Of a stretch of 64,000 nucleotides of DNA, positions 40,313 to 47,963 are shown piece by piece. Source of the DNA: Shinella sp. XGS7 (lineage in GTDB: Bacteria > Pseudomonadota > Gammaproteobacteria > Burkholderiales > Burkholderiaceae_C); NCBI RefSeq assembly GCF_020535565.1, contig NZ_CP084758.1, positions 2,445,501 to 2,509,500 of the forward strand, read 5' to 3'. Numbering within the stretch: position 1 is the first letter of the stretch; each line of letters starts with the position of its first letter. The position numbers were made by a program, and so were the translations under genes. The notes below the pieces were generated by a model. That model was not told the DNA's origin. It made no database searches and saw only the letters and a program-made list of their open reading frames with translations.

Positions 40313-41089
40313 ATGCCGATCGAGCTTTTCAAGCGGGGCACGCACCGCTGCCTGATGTTCGCCGACTTCCACGAGGAGGATGGCGAGGCCGTGCAGTCCA
40401 ACCAGTTCCTGCTGCTGCACGGGCAGGCGGGGGCCATCCTGGACCCCGGCGGCAATGTGGCCTACAACCCGCTCTACCTGGGCCTGACGCAGGAGCTGCC
40501 CCTGAACCGGCTCTCGGCCATTCTGGCCTCGCATGCCGACCCCGACATCATTGCCTCGCTGGACCGCTGGATGACGGCGACCCAGGCGCCGGTCTATATC
40601 TCGCGGGTTTGGGAGCGCTTCGTGCCCCACTTCTGCAAGCCCGGCAAGACCCAGGGCCGCATCATCGGCCTGCCGGATGCCGGCGCACGCCTGCGCCTGG
40701 GGCAGGGCGAGGACAGCTTCGAACTGCTGGCCCTGCCGGCGCATTTCCTGCATGCCGAGGGCAACTTCCAGTTCTACGACCCGCTCAGCCGCATCCTCTT
40801 CTCCGGCGATCTGGGTGCCTCCCTGGGCGTGCAGCCCGGGCGCATCATCGAGCGCCTGGACGCCGCCCATGTGGGCCGCATGGAGGGCTTTCACCGCCGC
40901 TATATGGTCAGCAACAAGGTCATGCGCCTGTGGGCGGCCATGGTGCGAGAGCTGGACATCGCGATGATCGTGCCCCAGCACGGCGCGCCCATGGCCGGCG
41001 CCGCGGTGGGTGAATTCATCCGCTGGGCCGAGGAACTGGCCTGCGGCATCGACCTGATGGGGCCGGCCCAGTACCGCGTGCCGGCCTGA
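40313..41089 (+). CDS. Oxygen-binding di-iron protein (ODP) with metallo-beta-lactamase fold
   Basis: The protein (258 aa from 40313; an ATG at 40304 adds three residues) has the metal ligands of the ODP subgroup: SHADPD, LPAHFLHAEG, FSGDLGAS and PQHGAPM. ODP proteins bind a di-iron centre and are suspected oxygen or redox sensors. An FNR-type site is directly upstream, a suggestive match for an oxygen-related role. TAGCAT lies seven bases before the ATG at 40313, favouring that start with a leaderless mRNA. Confidence 0.86.
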   Translation: MPIELFKRGTHRCLMFADFHEEDGEAVQSNQFLLLHGQAGAILDPGGNVAYNPLYLGLTQELPLNRLSAILASHADPDIIASLDRWMTATQAPVYISRVWERFVPHFCKPGKTQGRIIGLPDAGARLRLGQGEDSFELLALPAHFLHAEGNFQFYDPLSRILFSGDLGASLGVQPGRIIERLDAAHVGRMEGFHRRYMVSNKVMRLWAAMVRELDIAMIVPQHGAPMAGAAVGEFIRWAEELACGIDLMGPAQYRVPA

Positions 41090-41118
41090 AGCGAGCCGCC
41101 AGGGCTTAGCATCGGCGC

Positions 41119-41484
41119 ATGAGCCGAGTGCGATGGAAGGAGCTGGCCGTGCTGGCCGGCCTGGTGGGATTGTTCTGGGGCGGGGCCCAGTGGGCCGGCG
41201 GCCGCGAGGCGCAGCGCCAGGGCGAGGCTCTGCGCGAGCTGGCCCGGCCGGGGGACATCCTGATGCTGTCCTCCACCACCTGCGTGTTCTGCAAGCGCGC
41301 CAGCGCCTGGCTGCAGGAGCAGCAGGTGCCGCACCGTGAGTGCTACATCGAGCGCGACGCGGCCTGCCTGGCCGAGTACCAGGCCCGCGGCGCCCGCGGC
41401 ACGCCCACCTTCGTGGTACGGGGCCAGACCGTGCTGGGCTTCGACCCCCAGCGCCTGCGTGCGATCTTGCGACCGCCGGCTTGA
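41119..41484 (+). CDS. Membrane-anchored glutaredoxin-like protein
   Basis: The 121-aa protein has an N-terminal membrane helix (LAVLAGLVGLFWGGAQWAGG) and a glutaredoxin-like domain with the active site TCVFCKRASAW and a C-terminal GTPTFVVRGQ, the cis-Pro loop. It probably reduces disulfides on the periplasmic face. TAGCAT lies exactly six bases before the ATG (leaderless signature). Confidence 0.82.
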   Translation: MSRVRWKELAVLAGLVGLFWGGAQWAGGREAQRQGEALRELARPGDILMLSSTTCVFCKRASAWLQEQQVPHRECYIERDAACLAEYQARGARGTPTFVVRGQTVLGFDPQRLRAILRPPA

Positions 41485-41507
41485 GCGGCTCACTCTCATG
41501 ATGCGAG

Positions 41508-41526
41508 AATGCGAAGTAATCGCATT
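41508..41526 (+). promoter_or_regulatory. Fur box of the imelysin operon
   Basis: AATGCGAAGTAATCGCATT is a palindrome (AATGCGA/TCGCATT) matching the betaproteobacterial Fur consensus AATGCGAATNATTCGCATT closely. It lies 24 bp before the start at 41550. Iron repression is a strong inference. Confidence 0.85.
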
Positions 41527-41549
41527 TGCATCTCGAGAGGCGGAGCCCC

Positions 41550-42731
41550 ATGAAACCTGTACTCCTGTCCCTGGGCCTGGCCCTGGCGCCCCTGGCCGTG
41601 CTGGCCCAGCCGGCCACGCCGGCGGTGGCCGCGGCCGCGCAGTCGGCCACCCCGGCCGCGGTGGCCCAGCACTATGCCGCCCTGGTGCATGCGGGCTATG
41701 CCGACACCCTGGCCAGCGCGCGGCTGCTGCAGCAGCACATCCAGGCCCTGGTGGCCCAGCCCTCGGCCGAGCACCTGACGGCGGCGCGCCAGGCCTGGCT
41801 GGCGGCGCGCGAGTTCTACGGCCAGACCGAGGCCTTCCGCTTCTACGGTGGCCCCATCGACGATGACAAGGGCCCCGAGGGCCGGCTCAATGCCTGGCCC
41901 ATGGACGAGAGCTATGTGGACCGCGTGAGCGGCAAGCAGGCCAGCGGCCTGATCAACAAGCGCGGCTTCAAGATCAGTAAGGCCAGCCTCGCGGCGCAGA
42001 ACGAGCGTGGCGGCGAGGAGAACGTGGCCACCGGCTGGCATGCCATCGAGTTCCTGCTCTGGGGGCAAGACCTGTCCCCCACCGGCCCGGGTGATCGCAG
42101 CTTCGAGGACTATGTGGACGGCAAGGCGCCCAATGCCGACCGCCGCCGCCAGTACCTCAGCGTGGTGACCGAGCTGCTGATCGATGACCTCGGCTTCCTG
42201 GTCAAGGCCTGGGCGCCCGGCGTCAAGACCAATTACCGCGCCCGCTTCGAGCGAGGCGGCCAGGAATCGCTGCGCAAGATGCTGGTGGGCCTGGGCTCGC
42301 TCTCGCGCGGTGAGCTGGCCGGCGAGCGCCTGGAGGTGGCCCTGGCCAGCCAGGACCAGGAGGACGAGCATTCCTGCTTCTCCGACAACACCCACCGCGA
42401 TGCGGTCAACAACGCCCTGGGCATCCAGAACGTCTGGCTGGGGCGCTACCAGCGTGCCGACGGCAGCCAGCTGCAGGGCCCGGCCCTGCGCGATCTGGTG
42501 GCGGCCCAGGACGCGGCCCTGGCCGAGCGCCTGAGCGTGCAGATCGCCACCTCGGTGGCGGCGGCGGAGAAGATCCAGGCACCGTTTGACCAGGAGATCC
42601 TGGGCGCCAAGGACGCGCCGGGCCGCCTGCGCATCCAGGCCACCATCGACAGCCTGACGGCCCAGAGCAAGCTGCTGGTCGAGGCGGCTGGCGCCATCGG
42701 CATTCGCAAGCTGACCCTGGTCCAGCCGTGA
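41550..42731 (+). CDS. Imelysin-family iron-regulated protein (IrpA-like)
   Basis: The 393-aa periplasmic protein has a signal peptide (KPVLLSLGLALAPLAVLAQP). The GxHxxE motif is GWHAIEFLLWGQD. Imelysins bind iron or heme-related ligands at the cell surface or in the periplasm. GGAG precedes the ATG at 41550, just after a Fur box. It is the first gene of a four-gene overlapping operon. Confidence 0.92.
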   Translation: MKPVLLSLGLALAPLAVLAQPATPAVAAAAQSATPAAVAQHYAALVHAGYADTLASARLLQQHIQALVAQPSAEHLTAARQAWLAAREFYGQTEAFRFYGGPIDDDKGPEGRLNAWPMDESYVDRVSGKQASGLINKRGFKISKASLAAQNERGGEENVATGWHAIEFLLWGQDLSPTGPGDRSFEDYVDGKAPNADRRRQYLSVVTELLIDDLGFLVKAWAPGVKTNYRARFERGGQESLRKMLVGLGSLSRGELAGERLEVALASQDQEDEHSCFSDNTHRDAVNNALGIQNVWLGRYQRADGSQLQGPALRDLVAAQDAALAERLSVQIATSVAAAEKIQAPFDQEILGAKDAPGRLRIQATIDSLTAQSKLLVEAAGAIGIRKLTLVQP

Positions 42732-44146
42732 GCCTGCAGACCTGGAGCTTTGCCGCCGGGGCGGGCCTGCTGGCCCTGCTGGGCGGTGCGGTGGTGGCCA
42801 AGGCGCCGCCGGCCGAGGAACTCACGGGCGGCGCCACCACGGTCTATGCCGATGGGCGCAATGCCTTCTCCTTTCCCGCGGCCAATCTGGACGATGCCGA
42901 GCGCACCCGCTTTGCCATCGGCAACAGCTTTTTTCGCCGCAACTGGGTGGAAGCTCCGGCTTCCACCACGGCCCGCGACGGCCTGGGCCCGCACTTCATC
43001 GCCCGCAGCTGCGGCGGCTGCCATGTGCAGGACGGGCGCGGCGCGCCACCGGAGTTCCGGCGCGGTCTGCATGAGCCGCCGGTGGCCCTGCTGATGCGGC
43101 TCTCGGTGCCGGGCCAGGACGCGCATGGCGGCCCCCAGCCCGAGCCGGTCTATGGCGATCAGTTCAACAACGCCGCGGTCTCGGGCGTGCGGCCCGAGGG
43201 TCAGGTCGTGCTGCGCTACGAGACCCTGCGCGGCCGCTTCAAGGACGGCACGCCCTATAGCCTGCTTAAACCCCACTACGGCTTCAAGGACCTGGGCTAC
43301 GGACCCCTGGCCGCCGAGCTGATGATCAGCCCGCGCATCGCGCCCCAGCTGATCGGCGTGGGTCTGCTGGAGGCGATTCCCGAGGCCGAGATCCTGCGCA
43401 ATGCCGCGGAGCAGGCGGCGGCGCCGGGGCCGATCAAGGGCCAGGTCAACCGGGTCTGGGACGCCTTTGCCGGCACCGAGATGCTGGGCCGCTTCGGCTG
43501 GAAGGCCAATGTGGCCACAGTGGCCCACCAGACGGCCGCTGCCTTTCTGGGCGATATGGGCATCACCTCCACACCGTTCCCTCGCGAGGCCTGCACGCCG
43601 CAGCAGACCGACTGCCTGGCCGCCCCGCGCGGCGCCAAGGGCCAGGGCGTGGAGATCGATGACAAGACCCTGGCCGATGTGATCTTCTACCAGGCCGTGC
43701 TGGCGCCGCCGGCCCGCCGCGGCGTGGACGATCAGCAGGTGCGCCGCGGCCAGGCCCTGTTCGCCCAGGCCCAGTGCGCCAGCTGCCATCGGCCCCGCTA
43801 CACCACGGCGGCCGGTCCCTTCCCCAGCCTCAGCAGCCCGGCGCTGCAAGGCCAGACCATCTGGCCCTACACCGATCTGCTGCTGCACGATATGGGCGAG
43901 GGCCTGGCCGACGGCCGGCCCGACTACCGCGCCAGCGGCCGCCAGTGGAAGACGCCGCCGCTGTGGGGCATAGGCCTGATCAAGGATGTGAACGGCCACC
44001 AGCGCCTGCTGCATGACGGCCGCGCCCGCGGCGTGCTGGAGGCCGTGCTCTGGCATGGCGGCGAGGCCGAGGCGGCGCGCCAGCAGGTGCTGGGCATGAG
44101 CCGGGCCGAGCGCGAGGCCCTGGTGAAATTTGTGGAGTCGCTCTGA
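42728..44146 (+). CDS. Di-heme oxidoreductase (thiol-oxidoreductase-like, DHOR)
   Basis: The 472-aa c-type cytochrome has an N-terminal signal/anchor and two heme motifs: CGGCH (Cys95, Cys98, His99) and CASCH near residue 350. The family is typically encoded beside imelysin genes. It probably oxidises or reduces iron complexes in the periplasm. Its GTG start overlaps the imelysin stop (GTGA), so the two are translated together. Confidence 0.92.
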   Translation: MSLQTWSFAAGAGLLALLGGAVVAKAPPAEELTGGATTVYADGRNAFSFPAANLDDAERTRFAIGNSFFRRNWVEAPASTTARDGLGPHFIARSCGGCHVQDGRGAPPEFRRGLHEPPVALLMRLSVPGQDAHGGPQPEPVYGDQFNNAAVSGVRPEGQVVLRYETLRGRFKDGTPYSLLKPHYGFKDLGYGPLAAELMISPRIAPQLIGVGLLEAIPEAEILRNAAEQAAAPGPIKGQVNRVWDAFAGTEMLGRFGWKANVATVAHQTAAAFLGDMGITSTPFPREACTPQQTDCLAAPRGAKGQGVEIDDKTLADVIFYQAVLAPPARRGVDDQQVRRGQALFAQAQCASCHRPRYTTAAGPFPSLSSPALQGQTIWPYTDLLLHDMGEGLADGRPDYRASGRQWKTPPLWGIGLIKDVNGHQRLLHDGRARGVLEAVLWHGGEAEAARQQVLGMSRAEREALVKFVESL

Positions 44147-45153
44147 TGCCAGTGAATCGCCGTGTTGTCCTGCTGGCCGGCGGCCTGGCCGCCCATGGCG
44201 CCCTGCGTGCCCAGGCGGACTGGACGCGTGAGGCCGTGCCCGCCTACACCCCGCTGCACCTGGCCCTGGGCCTGCACCGGGCCTGGACCCTGCCGCGGGC
44301 CGAGGCCTTTCTGAGCCGGGCCCAGCGCCTTGCCGGGCAGCTGGACCGTCCCGCCTGGGGCGAGGCCATGCTGGCCTGGGAGCGCCTGGCCACGCCGGCC
44401 CTGGGCCCCCTGCTCACGCGGCGCTCGCTGCGCCAGATCGACTTCGCCCCCAGCCGCCCGGCCCTGATCGCCCGTGCCCTGCTGGCCGCGCCGCGCGATG
44501 TGGCGGCGCTGGAGCGGGTGGGCTCGCCCGCGAAGGGCCTGCCGGCCCTGGAGCTGCTGCTGTGGCAGGCGCGCCCGCTGAACGAGGCCGAGCGGCACTA
44601 CGCCGGCCTGTTGGCCGAGGACCTGGTGCGCGAGGCCCAGGCCTTGCACGCGGGCTTCGCCGAGCTGGCCGCGCGCGAGCCGGCGGACTGGAGCGAGGAA
44701 GACGCGCTGGCGGCCACCGCCGAGCTGCTCAACCAATGGGTGGGCGGCCTGGAGCGCCTGCGCTGGGCGCAGATGGAAAAGCCGCTGCGCGCCGGCGGCG
44801 GCCGCGAGGGCCTGCCCCGCGCCCGCAGCGGCCTCACCGCGGCGGCTTGGGCGGCCCAGTGGCAGAGCCTGCGCGGCCTGGCGGTCTTTGAAGGCCGGCG
44901 CGCGCCCGAACCCGGCCAGGGCCTGGTGCCGCTGGAGAGCTATCTGCGCGGCCGCGGTCGCAATGCCGAGGCCGATGCCCTGCGCCGCGCGGTGCTGCTG
45001 GCCGATGCGCGCCTGCAGGGCCTGAGCCCCGCCAAGCCGCAGCCGGTGCTGGCTGCTGCCAAGCAGCTGGAAGCGCTCAAGCGCCTGGTGCAGGACCAGG
45101 TGGCGCCGGCCCTGGATCTGGCCCTGGGCTTCTCGGATGCCGACGGTGACTGA
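44146..45153 (+). CDS. Second imelysin-family protein
   Basis: The 335-aa protein has a signal peptide (NRRVVLLAGGLAAHGALRAQ) and an imelysin-like helical fold with the motif KGLPALELLLWQARPL, in which the canonical GxHxxE is replaced by a G-x-P-x-x-E pattern (GLPALE). Loss of the His may mean different ligand use. Its ATG overlaps the previous stop by one base (TGATG). Confidence 0.8.
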   Translation: MPVNRRVVLLAGGLAAHGALRAQADWTREAVPAYTPLHLALGLHRAWTLPRAEAFLSRAQRLAGQLDRPAWGEAMLAWERLATPALGPLLTRRSLRQIDFAPSRPALIARALLAAPRDVAALERVGSPAKGLPALELLLWQARPLNEAERHYAGLLAEDLVREAQALHAGFAELAAREPADWSEEDALAATAELLNQWVGGLERLRWAQMEKPLRAGGGREGLPRARSGLTAAAWAAQWQSLRGLAVFEGRRAPEPGQGLVPLESYLRGRGRNAEADALRRAVLLADARLQGLSPAKPQPVLAAAKQLEALKRLVQDQVAPALDLALGFSDADGD

Positions 45154-46210
45154 GCTGCGGCGCCGGCAGATCCTGGGCCTGGCTGCCGCAGGCCTGGCCG
45201 CACCGGCCTGGGCCGCACGCCGCGATACACCGGTGGAGCTGGCCGCGGCCTGGCGCGACGAGACGCCCGGCTACCGCGTGGGCCGCCTGGCCCTGGCCGG
45301 CGAGGCCCTGGTGCTGTGCGCCAGCGTGGAGGTGCCCACCCGCGCGCATGGCCTGCTGGCCGAGCCCGGCGGGGCGCTGCTGGCGGTGGCGCGCCGGCCG
45401 GGCGACTGGCTGCTGCGCTTCACGCGCGAGGGCCGGGCTCTGCAGTGGCAGTGGATCGAGCCTGACCGCGCCTTCACCGGCCATCTGGCCCTGAGCGCCG
45501 ATGGCCGGCGCCTCTTCAGCGGCGAGACCGATCTGGACAGCGGTGCCGGCCTGATCGGCGTGCGCGATGCCCGCAGCCTGGAGAAGCTGGCCGAGTGGCC
45601 CAGCCATGGCCTGGATGTGCATGAGCTGCTGCCGCGCGGCGAGGGCGAACTCTGGGTGGCCAATGGCGGCATCCGCACCCAGGCCGAGACCGGGCGGCTC
45701 AAGCTCGATCTGCCGGCCATGGATTCCTCCCTGGTCTGTCTGGATGCCGGCACGGGCGCCTTGCGCGGCCAGTGGCGTGTGCCCGACACGCGGCTTTCGC
45801 TGCGCCACCTGGTCTGGCGCCCCGACGGGCGCCTGGGCATTGCCATCCAGGCCGAGCATGCGCAGGCGGCCGAGCGCCTGGCGGCACCCATCCTGGCTGT
45901 CTTCGATGGTCAGGCCCTGCATTTGGCCCAGGGCCAGCCCAGCCTGGCTGGCTATGGCGGCGATATCGCGGCCAGTGCCGAGGGCTTTGCCATCGGCTGC
46001 CCGCGCAGCGGCGGCGTGGCGCGCTTCGATGCCCAGGGCCGCTGGCAAGGTCTGACCCCCTTGCCGGAGGCCTGCGCCCTGGCCGAGGGCCGCCACCCGC
46101 AGGAGGGCCTGTGGGCCGGCGGCCGCGGCCAGGTGCTGCAGCTGCCCGCGGGGCGGGGCAAGCGCCTGGCCCGCGAGATCGAGCTGGACAACCACTGGAT
46201 CCGACTCTAG
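45137..46210 (+). CDS. DUF1513 family exported protein
   Basis: The 357-aa protein has a twin-arginine-like start (LRRRQILGLAAAGLAAPAWA) and a beta-propeller-like body (GHLALSADGRRLFSGETDLD, GLDVHELLPRGEGELWVANG). DUF1513 genes typically accompany imelysin and DHOR genes. It overlaps the preceding gene by 17 bp. The function is unknown; an iron-uptake role is inferred from context. Confidence 0.88.
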   Translation: MPTVTELRRRQILGLAAAGLAAPAWAARRDTPVELAAAWRDETPGYRVGRLALAGEALVLCASVEVPTRAHGLLAEPGGALLAVARRPGDWLLRFTREGRALQWQWIEPDRAFTGHLALSADGRRLFSGETDLDSGAGLIGVRDARSLEKLAEWPSHGLDVHELLPRGEGELWVANGGIRTQAETGRLKLDLPAMDSSLVCLDAGTGALRGQWRVPDTRLSLRHLVWRPDGRLGIAIQAEHAQAAERLAAPILAVFDGQALHLAQGQPSLAGYGGDIAASAEGFAIGCPRSGGVARFDAQGRWQGLTPLPEACALAEGRHPQEGLWAGGRGQVLQLPAGRGKRLAREIELDNHWIRL

Positions 46211-46247
46211 CCGTGGCATGCTGCAGCGCTCAGCACCGCCTCACGCC

Positions 46248-46997
46248 ATGAGTCCGCGCACGCAGAACATCTACGACGATCCCCGCTTCTTCGCCGGCTA
46301 CAGCCAGCTGGCCCGCTCAGTTCAGGGCCTGGACGCGGCGCTGGAATGGCCGGCCCTGCGCGCCTTGCTGCCGCCCCTGGCCGGCCTGCGGGTGCTGGAC
46401 CTGGGCTGCGGCTTCGGCGCCTTCAGCCACTGGGCCCATGCACAGGGCGCGGCCACGGTGCTGGGCCTGGATGTGTCGGAGCGCATGCTGGCGCAGGCCC
46501 GCGCCCATGAGACCGAGGGGCTGCGCTTTCAGCGCGCCGATCTGGAGGATCTGGCGGGACTCGGCCTGGCCGAGGCCGGCTTCGACCTGGCCCACAGCGC
46601 CTTGCTGCTGCATTACATCGAGAACCTCGAGGGGCTGCTGGCGGCGCTGCAGCGCGTGCTGTGCCCCGGGGCGAGCCTGGTGCTCTCGCTGGAGCATCCG
46701 GTCTTCACGGCACCGATGCGGCAGGCCTGGGCGCCGTCGGACGAGGCGGGCCGGCGCCACTGGCCGCTGGAGGGCTATGGGCGGGAGGGCGAGCGGCTGA
46801 GCGACTGGCTGGCGCCGGGTGTGCGCAAGCAGCATCGGCGGCTGGAGACCTATGTCAGCGCCTTGCTGCGCCAGGGCTTCCGGCTCCAGGCCCTGCAGGA
46901 GTGGCAGCCCAGCGCAGCGCAGATCGCGGCCACACCGGCCCTGGCTCAGGAGTGCGAACGCCCCATGTATCTGCTGATCCGCGCCGAGCGGGTCTGA
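46248..46997 (+). CDS. Class I SAM-dependent methyltransferase
   Basis: The 249-aa protein has the SAM-binding motif VLDLGCGFGAFSHWAHAQGA and LGLDVSERML, with the post-I acidic loop FQRADLEDL. The substrate is unknown. I start it at 46248 (MSPRTQNIYDDPRFFAGYS), the common family start; an ATG at 46218 adds ten residues. It is not clearly part of the iron operon. Confidence 0.86.
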   Translation: MSPRTQNIYDDPRFFAGYSQLARSVQGLDAALEWPALRALLPPLAGLRVLDLGCGFGAFSHWAHAQGAATVLGLDVSERMLAQARAHETEGLRFQRADLEDLAGLGLAEAGFDLAHSALLLHYIENLEGLLAALQRVLCPGASLVLSLEHPVFTAPMRQAWAPSDEAGRRHWPLEGYGREGERLSDWLAPGVRKQHRRLETYVSALLRQGFRLQALQEWQPSAAQIAATPALAQECERPMYLLIRAERV

Positions 46998-47004
46998 GCC
47001 GGGT

Positions 47005-47637
47005 TCAGCTCTCGTCCAGCCCCAGCGCCGCGGGATCACCGCGGCCACGACGCACCAGCACGGCCTCGTCGGCGCTCATGTCCACCACGGTGGTGGGCTG
47101 CATGGGGCAGGCGCCGGCGTCGATGATGAGTTGCAGCAGCTTGTCGTAGCGCTCGCTGATGTCCTGGGCGTCATTGAGCGGGTCCTGCTCGCCCGGCGGG
47201 ATCAGGGTGGTGGCCAGCAGGGGCTGACCGAAGATGGCCAGCAGCTCCTGGGTCACGCGGTGGTCGGGCACGCGCAGGCCGATGGTGCGGCGCGAGGGGT
47301 GGGAGACCCGCCGCGGCACCTCCTTGGTGGCCTGCAGGATGAAGGTGAAGGGCCCCGGCGTGGCGCTCTTGATCAGGCGGTACTGCCGGTTGTCCACCCG
47401 GGCGTAGTTGGCCAGCTCGCTGAGATCGCGGCAGAGCAGGGTCAGGTGATGCTTGTCGTCCACGCCGCGGATGCGACGCAGGTTCTCGGCGGCGGCCTTG
47501 TCGTCCAGGTGGCAGACCAGGGCGTAGCTGGAGTCGGTCGGGATCGCTGCAATGCCGCCCTGGGCCAGGATCTGCGCGGCCTGGCGCAAGAAGCGCGCTT
47601 GCGGGTTGTCGGGGTGGACTTCAAAGAGTTGGGCCAT
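47005..47637 (-). CDS. YciO/YrdC/Sua5 family protein
   Basis: The 210-aa protein has the YrdC domain (GGIAAIPTDSSYALVCHLDD, ..LLCRDLSELANYARVDNRQY, TPGPFTFILQATKEVPRRV, RTIGLRVPDH). YciO-type members resemble the threonylcarbamoyl-AMP synthase TsaC but may have another role. It is not known whether this copy makes t6A. CAGAAT lies six bases before the ATG on the minus strand (possible leaderless mRNA). Confidence 0.9.
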   Translation of the reverse strand: MAQLFEVHPDNPQARFLRQAAQILAQGGIAAIPTDSSYALVCHLDDKAAAENLRRIRGVDDKHHLTLLCRDLSELANYARVDNRQYRLIKSATPGPFTFILQATKEVPRRVSHPSRRTIGLRVPDHRVTQELLAIFGQPLLATTLIPPGEQDPLNDAQDISERYDKLLQLIIDAGACPMQPTTVVDMSADEAVLVRRGRGDPAALGLDES

Positions 47638-47782
47638 GCGGTCATTCTGCGCCCGGGCCGCCGGGCGTTGGCGCGGGGTTTGTCCCCTGAGCGCGTGGGC
47701 GACCGGCGGGGCAGGGCCACGCTGGCGCCGGCGTCGCGTGCGCAAGACAGGCCGTGCGCCTTGCGCGCATTCTGATTCATTG

Positions 47783-47801
47783 ATTGCGAACAATTCGCAT
47801 T
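47783..47801 (+). promoter_or_regulatory. Fur box upstream of the TonB receptor
   Basis: ATTGCGAACAATTCGCATT is a near-palindrome of the same type as the imelysin box. It lies in the 326-bp divergent region between the YciO/YrdC gene and the receptor, which is otherwise gene-free. The receptor leader beyond it is about 160 bp. Confidence 0.82.
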
Positions 47802-47963
47802 AATAAATAGAATCATGGCTTGTGCACGCCATGGCGTGCGTCGCAGCCCCAGAGGCCGGCCAAGCGCCGCGGGGCAGGGCGCCCCGGCGGCGCTTTCTTC
47901 TTGGGCCCGGAGCTTTGCCGGGTCGCCCCCTCCCTCATTGATGTTCCGATTGGAGTTCCCCCG

